Of a DNA stretch of 51,763 bases, positions 25,321 through 36,300 are shown one piece after another. A program made the translations under genes and the position numbers. Origin of the DNA: Xanthocytophaga flava (GTDB lineage Bacteria > Bacteroidota > Bacteroidia > Cytophagales > 172606-1); NCBI GenBank assembly GCA_030068525.1, contig JASJOS010000028.1, forward strand, positions 1-51,763, in the 5' to 3' direction. The stretch's first letter is position 1; the number at the start of each line of letters is the position of its first letter. The notes beneath the pieces are model-generated. The model saw only the letters and a program-made list of their open reading frames with translations. It had not been told where the DNA came from and did not search any database.

Positions 25321-26511
25321 ATGATGAGACTGTTTTTACACTTATTTTTTGCCTTTTTCATTCTTGCCCTTACTGCCCAAAATATAAACAAAGTTACAAT
25401 TGCCCAGCGTCAGTATTGCGATACCATTCCTTTTGAGTATGTAAATGGAAAAATTATCATTCTTGTAAAAATTGCTGGAGAAGATAAACGATTCATTCTA
25501 GATACAGGTGCACCTTTGTTGATCTCGGATGTGCTGCAAGCTAAAATGAGGAATAAAGAAGTTGGTAAGATCAAAGTAAAGGATATAACTGGTAAGACTA
25601 ACGAGGAGCAGCTTGTTGCTATTGATCACTTCCAGATTGGACATCTGGATTTTCAGAATACTATAGGCACTGTATTTAACAAAGATAAGTCCGGTCCTCT
25701 TGTGTGTTATAACATTGATGGTCTTATTGGAAGTAGTGTATTAAATACATCCTGTATACATATAGACGCTGATAAGAAGATACTTATACTGACAGATAAT
25801 ATTGCCAATCTTCATAGAGAACAAGATTTCAGAATCAGCATAAAACTAGATGCTGCTACTCGTCCCTTTATGAGCTTTGATTTTGGAGATAATTCTTCAT
25901 TGGATGTACTATTCGATTCCGGTTCTTCCAAATGTCTGCTTTTGTCAATGGAAGGATACACCCAATTATCAAAAAATAAAAAAGGGATTCTGCTTAATAA
26001 AGGATATGGTTCAGTTTCATCTGGTTTGTATGGTGCCGGCAATGCTGGAAATGAATTCCGGGTACTGGTTCCTGCTCTAAACTTTGGTCATTCTACTATT
26101 ACTGGTGTTATTGCTACTGCATCCGAAAGTAAGAAAAAGAGCTCAATAGGGCTAGGATTGGCTGATTATGGGAGTATTACCATTGATTATAGAAACAAGT
26201 TTTTTTATTTCGGCTCCAAATCAGAGAAGCAGTTATTTAAAGAGGCCAGCTTCTTTGGATTTCTACCACAATATGCTGAGAATACTTTTAAGGTAGGAGT
26301 TGTATATGAAAATACCGAAGCTTCTGAAAAAGGACTTAAACCTGGTTATAGAATTTTGAAGCTCAATGACTATGATCTTTCCGAATTAACTATGACTACG
26401 GTATGTGAGGCTCTTTTCGCCTATTTTTCAGGACAGCCTAAAATTATACTAACCTATGTGACTGAATCAGGAGAGAGTAAGACTATAGAGCTTGAAAATA
26501 AGAAAATATAA
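25321..26511 (+). CDS. Secreted two-lobed retropepsin-like aspartyl protease with PDZ domain
   Basis: A 396-aa exported protein with a signal peptide (1-19, ending LALTA). Two retropepsin-type active-site motifs are visible: FILDTGAPLLISD with Asp61 and VLFDSGSSKCLLL with Asp199, so the two lobes could form one active site in a single chain. Flap-like and hydrophobic-Gly segments (GLIGSSVL; GLGLADYGSI) follow each lobe. A PDZ domain ends the protein (about 320-396; GVVYENTEASEKGLKPGYRILKL). It should act in the periplasm or at the surface. It follows the T6SS by a 344-bp gap with a hairpin and is probably a separate unit. Confidence 0.85.
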   Translation: MMRLFLHLFFAFFILALTAQNINKVTIAQRQYCDTIPFEYVNGKIIILVKIAGEDKRFILDTGAPLLISDVLQAKMRNKEVGKIKVKDITGKTNEEQLVAIDHFQIGHLDFQNTIGTVFNKDKSGPLVCYNIDGLIGSSVLNTSCIHIDADKKILILTDNIANLHREQDFRISIKLDAATRPFMSFDFGDNSSLDVLFDSGSSKCLLLSMEGYTQLSKNKKGILLNKGYGSVSSGLYGAGNAGNEFRVLVPALNFGHSTITGVIATASESKKKSSIGLGLADYGSITIDYRNKFFYFGSKSEKQLFKEASFFGFLPQYAENTFKVGVVYENTEASEKGLKPGYRILKLNDYDLSELTMTTVCEALFAYFSGQPKIILTYVTESGESKTIELENKKI

Positions 26512-26560
26512 CTTTCTTCTAAATCTTTACTAGTTCACTTTACGAGTGTTCTATAAATAA

Positions 26561-26591
26561 AAAAGGTTCGGCCAATATGCCCGAACCTTTT
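26561..26591. terminator. Bidirectional terminator between protease and efflux operon
   Basis: AAAAGGTTCGG (26561-26571) and CCGAACCTTTT (26581-26591) form a perfect 11-bp stem with a 9-nt loop, A-rich on the left and T-rich on the right. It lies between the plus-strand protease gene and the end of the minus-strand efflux operon and can serve both. Confidence 0.9.
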
Positions 26592-26656
26592 GTTTACTAT
26601 GTGTAGTTCTAAACTATTTAACGTAGATAATTGCGTAATCTATTGGCACTAGCTGC

Positions 26657-28090
26657 TTAATTCCATCCACCACCTAATGCCCGATAAATATTAACCATAG
26701 CATTCATCTGTTGCATCTTGGTTTCAACCAGTTCAAACTTAGATTCCTGTGCATCCCGTTGAGTTAACAATACTTCCATATAATCAGCTCTTGCGGAACT
26801 GAAGAGGTTGTTGGAAATAGTGATAGACTGGGTCAATGCCTGCACTTCTTTCTCTTTCAAATCGTAACTCTTTTCAAGATTACTGATTTTTGATACCTGA
26901 TTGGCTACCTCAACATAGGCGTTCAGAATAGTACGTTCATAATTATAAACCGCCTGTAATTGTCTGGCATTAGCATTGATATACGTTGCTTTTATGGCGT
27001 TTCTGTTAACCAAAGGCACAATCAAATCTCCTGCCAGTGAATACAGCAAAGATTGAGGTGTCTTTATCAGATAAGATGGATTGAATGCATCAAAGCCAAT
27101 AGCTGCTGAAATACGCAGAGATGGATAGAAGTTAGCCTTCGCTGATTTTACATCCAGCTTCGCTGCCATAAGTGCTAGTTCAGCTTGTTTAATGTCCGGG
27201 CGATTTGCTAGTAACTGAGATGGAACACCTGAATATATAGTACTTGGAATCAAGTTGTTGAAAGCTTGGAAGTCTCTTTGTATAGGTTGAGGATACCGAC
27301 CAAGCAGGAAATTAATCCGGTTTTCTGTTTCAACAATTCTTTGCTGAATACCATACTGAATACTTCGGGTGTTAAGCACTTGTGCTTCAAACCTGCGTAC
27401 TGCTAGTTCTGTAACACGGGCAGATTGTTTCTGCAGTCTTACAATTTCCAGCGCATTATTCTGAATCTCAATATTCTGTCTTACAATAGCTAACTGATTA
27501 TCCAACGCCAGTAATTCGTAATAGGAGTTAGCTATCTCTGCAATCAGGTTGGTAACCATGAAGTTTCTTCCTTCTACAGAAGACAGATACCGGTTTACTG
27601 CTGCCTTTTTCGCATTGCGCAGTTTATGCCAGATATCCAGTTCCCAGGTAGCAAAAGCTTCCACCAGATAATCTGGCAATGGATCTGGCATTTCCTTATC
27701 CGGTTTGATCTGAGTATTTGCCTCAGTAGCTCCCTGAAGAGTATATCGGCCAGACTTTTCAACGCCAGCTGCTCCTCGTAAGCCTACAAATGGCAGGTAA
27801 TCTCCTTTTCTGACTCTTATTTCATTTCTGGAAATTTCAATTTCCTGCAATGTGATATTTAATTCCTGGTTGTTTTTCAACGCAGTATCAATCAGAGCTA
27901 CCAGATTAGGGTCTGTGAAGAAGTCTCTCCATCTGATCTTGGCAGTATTGGTAGAGTCCTGCGAGTTATTAAAACTCGCAGGGACTTTTTTATTTTCTGT
28001 TCTGACTGAAGTAGTCGGCACACTACAAGCTGTAACCAGTAAGAGAATACAGCCTGTGGCTAAGCAATTCAATATTCTTTTATTACTCAT
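26657..28090 (-). CDS. RND efflux outer-membrane factor (OprM/NodT-type lipoprotein)
   Basis: A 477-aa TolC-like lipoprotein. From the ATG at 28090 the signal reads MSNKRILNCLATGCILLLVTAC, with lipobox Cys at 22. The mature protein has two repeats of the outer-membrane efflux domain (about 70-255 and 280-465), with coiled-coil segments such as LEIVRLQKQSARVTELAVRRFEAQ and the VPSQLLANRPDIKQAELAL motif typical of NodT/OprM. The ATG overlaps the stop of the upstream pump gene by 8 bp (ATGAGTAA), so the two are translationally coupled. An earlier start at 28105 is open but would overlap more. Confidence 0.93.
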   Translation of the reverse strand: MSNKRILNCLATGCILLLVTACSVPTTSVRTENKKVPASFNNSQDSTNTAKIRWRDFFTDPNLVALIDTALKNNQELNITLQEIEISRNEIRVRKGDYLPFVGLRGAAGVEKSGRYTLQGATEANTQIKPDKEMPDPLPDYLVEAFATWELDIWHKLRNAKKAAVNRYLSSVEGRNFMVTNLIAEIANSYYELLALDNQLAIVRQNIEIQNNALEIVRLQKQSARVTELAVRRFEAQVLNTRSIQYGIQQRIVETENRINFLLGRYPQPIQRDFQAFNNLIPSTIYSGVPSQLLANRPDIKQAELALMAAKLDVKSAKANFYPSLRISAAIGFDAFNPSYLIKTPQSLLYSLAGDLIVPLVNRNAIKATYINANARQLQAVYNYERTILNAYVEVANQVSKISNLEKSYDLKEKEVQALTQSITISNNLFSSARADYMEVLLTQRDAQESKFELVETKMQQMNAMVNIYRALGGGWN

Positions 28091-31000
28091 CGTCTTTGCT
28101 GTCATCTATTATGGGAAAAGTGTCTATGCTATGTACGAAGCCTTCAGTTAATGAACCTTCTTCTTCATCTTTAATCATCTTACGGCCCTCTGCCAGGCTT
28201 CCGAATATGTAGTACAATCCTGGGACTATAAGTACCCCGAAAATGGTTCCGAAAAGCATACCACCCAGTGCAGAACCACCGATGGTACGGTTACCAATTG
28301 CACCTGCACCATGAGAGAGTACCAATGGAATCAACCCTGCAATAAAGGCGAAAGATGTCATCAAAATAGGTCTGAAACGTACTTTGGCACCTTCAATAGC
28401 TGCATCAATGATAGTAGCACCCTGTTTGTTTTTCTGAACGGCAAACTCTACAATCAATACGGCGTTCTTTCCTAACAAACCAACAAGCATGACAAGTCCT
28501 ACCTGAGCATAAATGTCATTGGCCAGTCCCATGGATTTAATCAACATGAATGATCCGAAGACTCCTGGAGGTAATGAGAACACTACAGCTAATGGAATGA
28601 TAAAGCTTTCGTATTGTGCTGCAAGTACAAAGTAAACGAAGACTAATACGATGACGAAAATTACAACCGCTTCATTTCCACGTCTTACCTCATCATAGGA
28701 AAGAGCTGCCCAGTCAATATCAAAGCCGTGAGGTAAGGTTTTGGCTGCCACTTCCTGTACTGCTTTGATTGCCTCCCCACTACTGTATCCTTTAGCAGGA
28801 GCACCGCGTACAGCTGCTGTATTATACATGTTGTAGTGGTTGATCTCATTGGCTCCCTGTTTCTTTTTAATTTTCATGAAAGCTGAGAACGGAACCATTT
28901 CACCATGATCGTTTTTTACATACATTTCCATGATATCACTTGGGAGTCTTCTGTATTCCGGAGCAGCCTGAACAAACACCTTGAAGAAACGTTGATATTT
29001 AATGAAACCAAGTTCGTATGTACTTCCTACATAAATAGAAAGTGTATTCATGGCATTACCTATAGTTACCCCTTTTTGCATGGCCAGCTGATTGTCTATC
29101 TCAATCTCGTATTGTGGATAGTTGGCACTGAAGAAAGTGAATAGACCTGTAAGCTCTTTGCGCTTGCCCAATTCTGCCATGAAATCGTTTTTCACTTTTT
29201 CAAGCTGATTGTAATCACCACTATTGGTTTTATCCAGCAACTGTAATGCAAAACCACCTGCCGCTCCAAATCCAGGTACTGCTGGCGGATCGAAGAACTC
29301 TATAGTTGCTCCTGGTATCTCTTTTGCTTTCTCTTCCAGTTCATAAATGATCTCCTGCATGGTGTGTTTGCGTTCAGACCATGGTTTCAGGTTTATCAAA
29401 CATGTACCTGCATTTGATCCCCGACCTTCTGTCAATACCTCATAACCTGCTATAGAAGAAACAGATTTTATTCCATCTACTTTCTCAACAATTTCCTGCA
29501 ACTGACGGGATATATCATTGGTTCTTTCAAGAGTCGAACCTGGAGGTGTCTGGATAATGGCGTAAATCATACCCTGATCTTCACTAGGAATAAAGCCGGA
29601 AGGTAATATATTGGCTATTACAGCAATTCCGGCTGCAAATGCCAGCCACATACCAACAGTCACCCACTTTCTGTGTGCTATTACCCGTAGTACACTCGTA
29701 TATTTATCCGTCAGTTTCTCAAATCCCCGGTTAAAACTATCAAGAGCTTTGGTTAGAATATTTGATTTTTTGGGTTTGCCATGATTATTTTTTAATATCA
29801 TAGCACAAAGAACGGGGGTAAGGGTTAAGGCAATAAAACCAGAGAGTACAATAGAACTAGCCATTGTTATAGAGAACTGTCTATAGAATGTACCTACCGC
29901 ACCTGGCATAAAGGCTACCGGAATAAACACCGCAGTCATCAACAAGGTAATGGCAATTACCGCACCACTGATCTCTCTAAGCACTTTCTGTACCGCTCGA
30001 TAAGGCGACAAATGATATTCTTCCATCGCCGCATGGACTGCCTCGACGACGACAATCGCATCATCCACCACAATACCAATCGCCAGCACAACCGCAAATA
30101 AGGTGATCATATTGATGGTAAGTCCAAGCAGTTGCATAAAGATAAATGCACCAATCAATGATATAGGTACAGCCAGCGTTGGAATCAACGTAGACCGCCA
30201 GTCTCCTAAAAAGACGAATACCACTAACGCAACCAGAATAAATGCATCTCTCAATGTGTGGATTACGTTCTCAGTAGAAGCGTCCAGGAAGTTGGAAACG
30301 TCATAACTGATCTCATAGTCCATTCCGGGAGGAAAAGATTTTTTAAGGTCCTCCAACTTGGCTTTTACGTTTTCAATTACTTCCGTAGCATTACTGCCAT
30401 ATGTTTGTTTCAATACAATCGCTGCCGATGGGTGTCCGTTCAGGTTGGAATAAATGTCATAATATTCACTTCCCAATACAACAGACGCTACATCTTTCAA
30501 ACGAAGCAATTCTCCATTGGGATTTGCTCTGATAATTACATTTTCATATTGAGACGGTTCACTGAAACGGTCACTGTAAGCCAATACGTATTCCAGTGAT
30601 TCTGCCCGGCTACCATCCCCTCTACCTATCCGTCCGGGTTTACCAATAATACTTTGATCATTCAGCGCTTCCATCACTTCATCCGGAGAAACATTATAAG
30701 CTCGCATCCGGTCAGGCTTTAGCCAAACCCGCATCGCATATTGCCGGCTACCAAGAATCCTCGCTTGTCCTATACCGTTAATCCGTTGTATTTCAGGAAT
30801 CATGTTAACACCAGCATAGTTGAAAAGGAATTTCATGTTGGCATTCTTGTCCTTACTATATAAGTTAACGTACATCAACATACTAGGAATTACAGGCGTA
30901 ATAACGACCCCTTCACGTTGTACCAGTGTAGGTAACCGGTTAGTCACCTGCTGAACACGGTTGGAAACCTGTACCAGAGCCTGGTTTATATCTGTACCTG

Positions 31001-31286
31001 GGTTGAATATAACCTGGATGTTAGCCTCACCCGCACTGGTTGCATCGGAAGTCATGTAACGCATACCCCATGCACCATTGATAGATTGTTCCAGCGGAAT
31101 AATAACTGACTCTGCCAATGCTTTGGCACTAGCTCCTGGGTAGGATGCAGAAACCATTACAACAGGAGGTGCAATTTCAGGGAACTGGGATGTTGGTAAT
31201 GTCTTTACAGCCAGGACGCCCATGAAAATAATCACAAGCGATAAGACGATGGCGAATACTGGCCTCTTTAAAAATAAATTAAACAT
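28083..31286 (-). CDS. RND multidrug efflux pump, HAE1 family (AcrB/MexB-type)
   Basis: A 1067-aa inner-membrane proton-driven pump. The N-terminus MFNLFLKRPVFAIVLSLVII is typical. The twin Asp of the fourth helix, needed for proton relay, is seen in AIGIVVDDAIVVVEAVH. The helical motifs FVLAAQYESFIIPLAVVFSLP and VGLVMLVGLLGKNAVLIVEFA are conserved, and the ISGAVIAITLLMTAVFIPVAF segment confirms the HAE1 subfamily, which exports hydrophobic drugs and bile-type compounds. Length fits the family. It is the middle gene of adaptor-pump-outer factor; the adaptor ends 23 bp upstream. Confidence 0.97.
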   Translation of the reverse strand: MFNLFLKRPVFAIVLSLVIIFMGVLAVKTLPTSQFPEIAPPVVMVSASYPGASAKALAESVIIPLEQSINGAWGMRYMTSDATSAGEANIQVIFNPGTDINQALVQVSNRVQQVTNRLPTLVQREGVVITPVIPSMLMYVNLYSKDKNANMKFLFNYAGVNMIPEIQRINGIGQARILGSRQYAMRVWLKPDRMRAYNVSPDEVMEALNDQSIIGKPGRIGRGDGSRAESLEYVLAYSDRFSEPSQYENVIIRANPNGELLRLKDVASVVLGSEYYDIYSNLNGHPSAAIVLKQTYGSNATEVIENVKAKLEDLKKSFPPGMDYEISYDVSNFLDASTENVIHTLRDAFILVALVVFVFLGDWRSTLIPTLAVPISLIGAFIFMQLLGLTINMITLFAVVLAIGIVVDDAIVVVEAVHAAMEEYHLSPYRAVQKVLREISGAVIAITLLMTAVFIPVAFMPGAVGTFYRQFSITMASSIVLSGFIALTLTPVLCAMILKNNHGKPKKSNILTKALDSFNRGFEKLTDKYTSVLRVIAHRKWVTVGMWLAFAAGIAVIANILPSGFIPSEDQGMIYAIIQTPPGSTLERTNDISRQLQEIVEKVDGIKSVSSIAGYEVLTEGRGSNAGTCLINLKPWSERKHTMQEIIYELEEKAKEIPGATIEFFDPPAVPGFGAAGGFALQLLDKTNSGDYNQLEKVKNDFMAELGKRKELTGLFTFFSANYPQYEIEIDNQLAMQKGVTIGNAMNTLSIYVGSTYELGFIKYQRFFKVFVQAAPEYRRLPSDIMEMYVKNDHGEMVPFSAFMKIKKKQGANEINHYNMYNTAAVRGAPAKGYSSGEAIKAVQEVAAKTLPHGFDIDWAALSYDEVRRGNEAVVIFVIVLVFVYFVLAAQYESFIIPLAVVFSLPPGVFGSFMLIKSMGLANDIYAQVGLVMLVGLLGKNAVLIVEFAVQKNKQGATIIDAAIEGAKVRFRPILMTSFAFIAGLIPLVLSHGAGAIGNRTIGGSALGGMLFGTIFGVLIVPGLYYIFGSLAEGRKMIKDEEEGSLTEGFVHSIDTFPIIDDSKDDE

Positions 31287-31309
31287 TAGCTTGCTTTTAA
31301 ATGTTGATG

Positions 31310-32395
31310 TTATTCGACATATACTTTCAGGTGAGAAATCACTGACTTAGGTTCCTCATATTTGAATTCTATCTTATCTCCCTCTTTTACCTTACGTATA
31401 CCTTCCAGCATAATTTTTTCATCTGCTGCTAAGCCATCTTTTACTATGTAGATATCAGGCATTTCAGCAGAAATAGTAATTTCCTTCTGATGTACTACAT
31501 GATCTTTACCAACCACAAATACATATTTCTTTTCAAGAACTTCGAAAGTGGACTTCTGAGGAATAATCAACGCTCCTTTAAGAGGTATGGTCATGCGGAT
31601 GTTACCTGTTTCTCCATGTCTTAATAACCCATTAGGATTAGGGAAGGTAGCCCTGAAAGCAATGTTACCAGTTTCATTATTAAAATCAGCTTCAATGGTT
31701 TCTACTACACCTGGATAGTCAAACAGTTGATTGTTTGCCATCATCAGGTTTACTTTTATCAGACTGTCTTTTTTTACCTTGGTTTTATAATCCAGGTATT
31801 CAGCTTCCGGAACGTTAAAGTACACCCACATTTTGCTGTTATCTGACAGAGTAGTCAACAAGTCACCTTCATCTACAAGACTACCTAACCGCACCTGAAA
31901 GTGATCCATGATACCATCAAAAGGAGCTTTGATCTCTGTGAAACCTAAATGGACTTGAGATAAGGATAACTCAGCTTTTGCTTTGTTTAGCTTAGCTTTC
32001 GCTAAGGCTAGTTCATTTGGGGCTACTACATTGCTATCCGCAAGTCTTTTTGTGTTCAGGTATTCAATCTCCGCAAAATTGGCTTCTGCTTTAGATTTTT
32101 CCAGTTCAGCCTGATAAAGCATCGGCATAATCTGGAACATAATCTGCCCTTTTTTAACCATCTTTCCTTCGTCCACAAAAATCTTCTGCAAGTAGCCCTT
32201 TTCCAATGCTCTAAGTTCAATGTGGCTTATGGCATGGATTTGACACACATAGTCTCTGAGAACTGTTGTGTCTTTTTGCAAAGGACTTGTAACCAGAAAT
32301 TCGGTTTCTTCCTCCTTCTCTTCTTCTTTGTGTGATGTACAACTTGTATAACATAACAAGGCACACAAACTCATGAACATGAAAATTCTACTCAT
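31310..32395 (-). CDS. RND periplasmic adaptor lipoprotein (AcrA/MexA-type)
   Basis: A 361-aa membrane-fusion protein anchored by a lipobox (MSRIFMFMSLCALLCYTSC, Cys19), followed by an acidic linker (KEEEKEEE). It has the barrel/lipoyl half ALEKGYLQKIFVDEGKMVKKGQIMFQIMP, a short helical hairpin (about 95-150) and the second lipoyl half VHLGFTEIKAPFDGIMDHFQVRLGSLVDEGDLL. Beta-barrel and membrane-proximal domains complete it (to about 350). It bridges the pump and the outer-membrane factor encoded downstream. It is the first gene of the operon; palindromes in the 900-bp upstream gap may control it. Confidence 0.94.
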   Translation of the reverse strand: MSRIFMFMSLCALLCYTSCTSHKEEEKEEETEFLVTSPLQKDTTVLRDYVCQIHAISHIELRALEKGYLQKIFVDEGKMVKKGQIMFQIMPMLYQAELEKSKAEANFAEIEYLNTKRLADSNVVAPNELALAKAKLNKAKAELSLSQVHLGFTEIKAPFDGIMDHFQVRLGSLVDEGDLLTTLSDNSKMWVYFNVPEAEYLDYKTKVKKDSLIKVNLMMANNQLFDYPGVVETIEADFNNETGNIAFRATFPNPNGLLRHGETGNIRMTIPLKGALIIPQKSTFEVLEKKYVFVVGKDHVVHQKEITISAEMPDIYIVKDGLAADEKIMLEGIRKVKEGDKIEFKYEEPKSVISHLKVYVE

Positions 32396-32554
32396 AATCT
32401 ATTTGTACAGTTTGGTTTATGTTTCGTTAAATGATGTGTAACCAATACACATAACTATAGCTGCTCTGATTTTTATTTTTAATATTCAGCGTTGTTGATT
32501 AGGTAATTTGGGGCGGGGAGTACATATTTCTTTACTCGAAATATATGCTGAGTT

Positions 32555-32575
32555 ATTGACAGTAAAATTGTCAAT
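32555..32575. promoter_or_regulatory. Palindrome ATTGACA-N7-TGTCAAT upstream of efflux operon
   Basis: Two 7-bp arms, perfect, around GTAAAAT, 160 bp before the adaptor's ATG. Spacing fits a dimeric regulator. Together with the next palindrome it shares TGACA/TGTCA half-sites. No regulator gene lies next to the operon. Confidence 0.4.
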
Positions 32576-32614
32576 GTAGTTGATGCCGATAATGCAGTTT
32601 TCCCCGAGGCAATG

Positions 32615-32630
32615 CCTGTCAGTTGACAGG
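32615..32630. promoter_or_regulatory. Palindrome CCTGTCA-GT-TGACAGG upstream of efflux operon
   Basis: A perfect 7+2+7 palindrome 40 bp beyond the first, with the same TGTCA/TGACA halves in the reverse arrangement. Two such sites make a chance origin less likely and point to an operator, perhaps of a TetR- or MarR-type repressor encoded elsewhere. Confidence 0.4.
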
Positions 32631-33303
32631 TCATTCTTAACAAATTATTACTAAAAAGACGCATAAATTGGAATACTTATTCTCTTCTTTATTACAAAAG
32701 TGCAACAGCTGAATTAAAGTGGAATTAACGTAGCATTAAAAGGTGATTAAAAGAGAGAGGCTATCCTTTTATCAGATAAGTGTTTTAGAGAACAATTGGG
32801 TAGGTGGTCATCATATCTGGAAATGCAGATAGTGTACTTGAGATTTCTAATTGCAAATGTCTGTATTGAGGGTTTGTGTTGTATTGTTTTTTGGCTTTAC
32901 TGTATTGATATACAGATAGTTGGTTGTAAAGGCAGCTGATGCGGGAAGAATTATTTTAGAGGAAAGATGCCTCTTATTGCCTGTGTAATAATTGTAGTAA
33001 ATATAACAAAAAACACACTAAATAGTAACATACGTAGAATTGTGGTTTTGGTATAATCACACTTTTTCTACAGATAAGTTTGTTTTAGAAATTCAGATTG
33101 TGTGATGAAAATAAAATGGAATAAAGTATCTCTGTTATTAGATAAAGGCAATAGTTATATCCAAGGCTATTGATAAGAAAAGAATTTACCAACAGGAAAA
33201 TTAGATTATTCCAGGAAATGCGGCTGTCAGACTCCCTCCATAATTTTGCCGGCAATACTTCATAATAAGGGAGATTACTAGATAGAGGGGCTAATAAAAG
33301 ATT

Positions 33304-36300
33304 TTATTTATTAGTCTCTTCTTTTTCTGTTCTGCGATGAAGCTTAGCATATTCAGATGGAGTCATGTTATATATCTTCTGAAAAGATTGCCGGAAGTAT
33401 TTATTGTCTTCAATACCTACTTCAAACGCAATTTCAGAGATTCGCAGCGTTGTATGGGCTAATAGCTGGGCGGCTCTTTTCATGCGAATGTCCCGGATAA
33501 ATTCTACTACTGTCTGGCCTGTGATACTTTTGATGCGGCGATAAAAGACAGACTGACTCATACCCATTTCCTGTACCAGAATCTGCACATTGAATTCTTG
33601 TTCACTCAATCGTGACTCTACAATTTTCATTGCTTTTTCAAGAAACTGTTTGTCTTCATCTGGAATCACTACTTCGGTAGGCTCGAGCAATATCTGGCGT
33701 TGATAGTAAGTACGTAGCTTTAACCGGTTTCTCAGAATTGCATCTGCTTTCGCGTATAAAATGTTGGGATTAAATGGCTTGATAATATAATCGTCTGCAC
33801 CAGTCTCCAGGCCTTCCAGTTCATGAACGGCTGATGCCCGGGCAGTGAGTAATATTACTGGAATATGCATAGTTTTGGGATGCTGTTTTACTTTTTTGCA
33901 TAACTCCATACCATCGCTACGAGGCATCATAACATCGCTGATAATCAGATCAGGACAGGTATCCAGTGCAGTAATCCAACCTTCGTGCCCATCAGGAGCA
34001 GTAAAGATTTCGAAGTTGGATTCAAACATTTGCTGCAAATAACGGAGAACATCTTCATTGTCTTCCACCAACAGAATACGTAGTGATCCTGGTAGCGAGG
34101 TCTGTAGCTGTTCTGTTACTGGTAATTCTCCTGAATGTGAAATTTCATATTCTGCTTCATGTATAACAGATTCGTTTCGAATATCATTAGGAGCTAAATG
34201 GTCTTTTCCGAAAGGCATTTTGATTGTGAATAGTGTACCTGCTCCCGGTTGGCTTTTTACAGTGATTTTACCTGCATGCCGTTCTACCAACTGCTTTACT
34301 AGTGATAGGCCAATCCCGGTACCCATCATACGCAATGTTTCTGTTTGGGATGCCTGATAGTAAGGATCAAATATGTTATCAACCTCTTCTTCTTTCATCC
34401 CAATACCCCAGTCCTGGATAGTAATCAGTAAATAGTTAGTCTGAACTTCTCCATTTTTTATAATCGCTGTTTCATTAGGATTACCAGCTATTGTGGCAGA
34501 GCAAACAATCTTTCCTCCTGGAGGAGTATACTTTAAGGCATTGGAGAGGAGATTAGTTAAAATAATCTCCATTTTGCTACGATCAAAATACAGAAATGCG
34601 GGCTGGGAGGGGACTGCCAGTTGATAATCCAGATTTAATTCTTCCGCTTTTAATTTAAAAATAAGGAATGTTTCTGTTAGAAAACCAATAATATCTTGTC
34701 TGCTAGCCTTAAGTGAAATGTTGCCGGATTCAACCTTACGAAAATCCAGCAACTGATTTACCAGGTCCAGCAACTTACGTGTTTGTTTATGCATTAAGAG
34801 TACTTTATCCTTTAAACCTGTTAATTGACCTGTTGCTGTTACCAGCTCTTCCATTGGACCTAATATCAGTGTCAATGGTGTCCGGAGTTCATGGGACACA
34901 TTGGTAAAGAAGCGTAATTTCAGATCATTGATTTCTTTTTCTTTCTCATATTGAAAGTGTTCAAACGCTAACTTGTTTTTAAGCTCCTGTTGTTTTAAAG
35001 TAATGCGACGATACAATGCCAGTGCACCAACGATACAACAAGCATACAGTATATAAGCCCACCAGGTTCTCCACCAGGGGGGAAGTATGGTAAAGGTTAG
35101 TGTAGTATTTTGGTTTGACCATATACCATCTCCATTACTGGCTTTGACTATAAAACGGTAGGTTCCAGCTGGTAAGTTAGAAAAGCTGGCTGTCCGTTGG
35201 CCTGGAGGTGCATATACCCAATGGGAATTATATCCTTTGAGCATATATGCATACTGATGCTTTTGTGGATTGTCATAATTTATACCGGCAAATTCAATAG
35301 AAAAATCGTTTTCAGAGGCTTTCAGTTCGATAGTCTGCGGTTTGGAGAAAGGTTTGGTAATCACAACTCTATCATTATAACTATCACCCACAGAAATCAG
35401 ATGATTCATGATACGTAACCCTGTAATCTGAACCAGAGGAGGATAAGGATTATCCTGAATGGCCTGTGGACGAAAATAGGTGATTCCGTTTGTGCCTCCA
35501 AAATACATTGTACTGTCTGAAGCATGGAAGGCTGCACCTACTTTAAAAGAGTTACTTTGTAATCCATCGGATACATCGTAGTGAATGAGGCGTTTGGTGG
35601 ATGGATTGAACTGATACAAACCTGCTCCTCCAATCCACAAGTCACCTGCTTCGTCAGCCAGGAGGCTTTCGACATCTGTTTCAGGAACCCATTGACTGTA
35701 GCTCTTTATGACTTCTGTTCCTTTCTCATTTGTGGTTAATAGATGTAATCCTCCACCTATAGTACCAATCCAAAGGTTACCCTTTTTATCTTTCAGCAGA
35801 GGCCATATATAATTGGTTTGTAAACTATTTGGGTTATTGGGTTCATGCTGGAATTGGTGAAGTATCTTTATTGAGTCAGCTGTTAATTTTGTTTTTAACA
35901 ATCCTGCATCCCGGGTACTGATCCATAGGATGTTGGTATCTTTTTCATACAATAAGGCTGTTAGTTGATCTGTAGGAAGCTTTTTGTTTTGCAGAGAATA
36001 AGATCTGAGAAAAGTACCTTGTGGTGTAAACTGAAGCAACCCGGCATTAAATGTTGCAATCCATATATATCCATTTTTATCTTCCAGTATTTTCTCAATA
36101 CTTATATTGTTCCAGTTTGTTTCATTGGCCGGTAGAGCAGGTAGTTTTTGTAATGTGTTTTGGTTGTTTAGTATATAAATACCCAGAAAACGGGTACCTA
36201 TCCAGATTGTACCATCTTGTCTTTCATAGAATGCTGTGACATCAATTCCATTTACATCACCAGAAAGAGCTCTGTTGAGGTAGTTGGTATAACGTTTCTG

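Larger units (their letters stand above)
32396..33303. other. Long gene-free stretch upstream of the efflux operon
   Basis: About 908 bp with no convincing gene. A 61-codon minus-strand frame (32479-32664) ends near the operon but has no coding look. It contains two TGACA-based palindromes, listed separately, and a GTGTA-N5-TACAC repeat at 32438-32452. The last part overlaps the 3' end of the PUL regulator, where CTAATAAA (33290-33297) and TTTATTAG (33307-33314) form a weak 8-bp AT-only stem at that gene's stop. Confidence 0.55.

Noticed and set aside
32479-32664. 61-codon minus-strand frame before the efflux adaptor
   Set aside because: It spans both palindromes, lacks coding look, and no repressor-like helix-turn-helix is visible in it.
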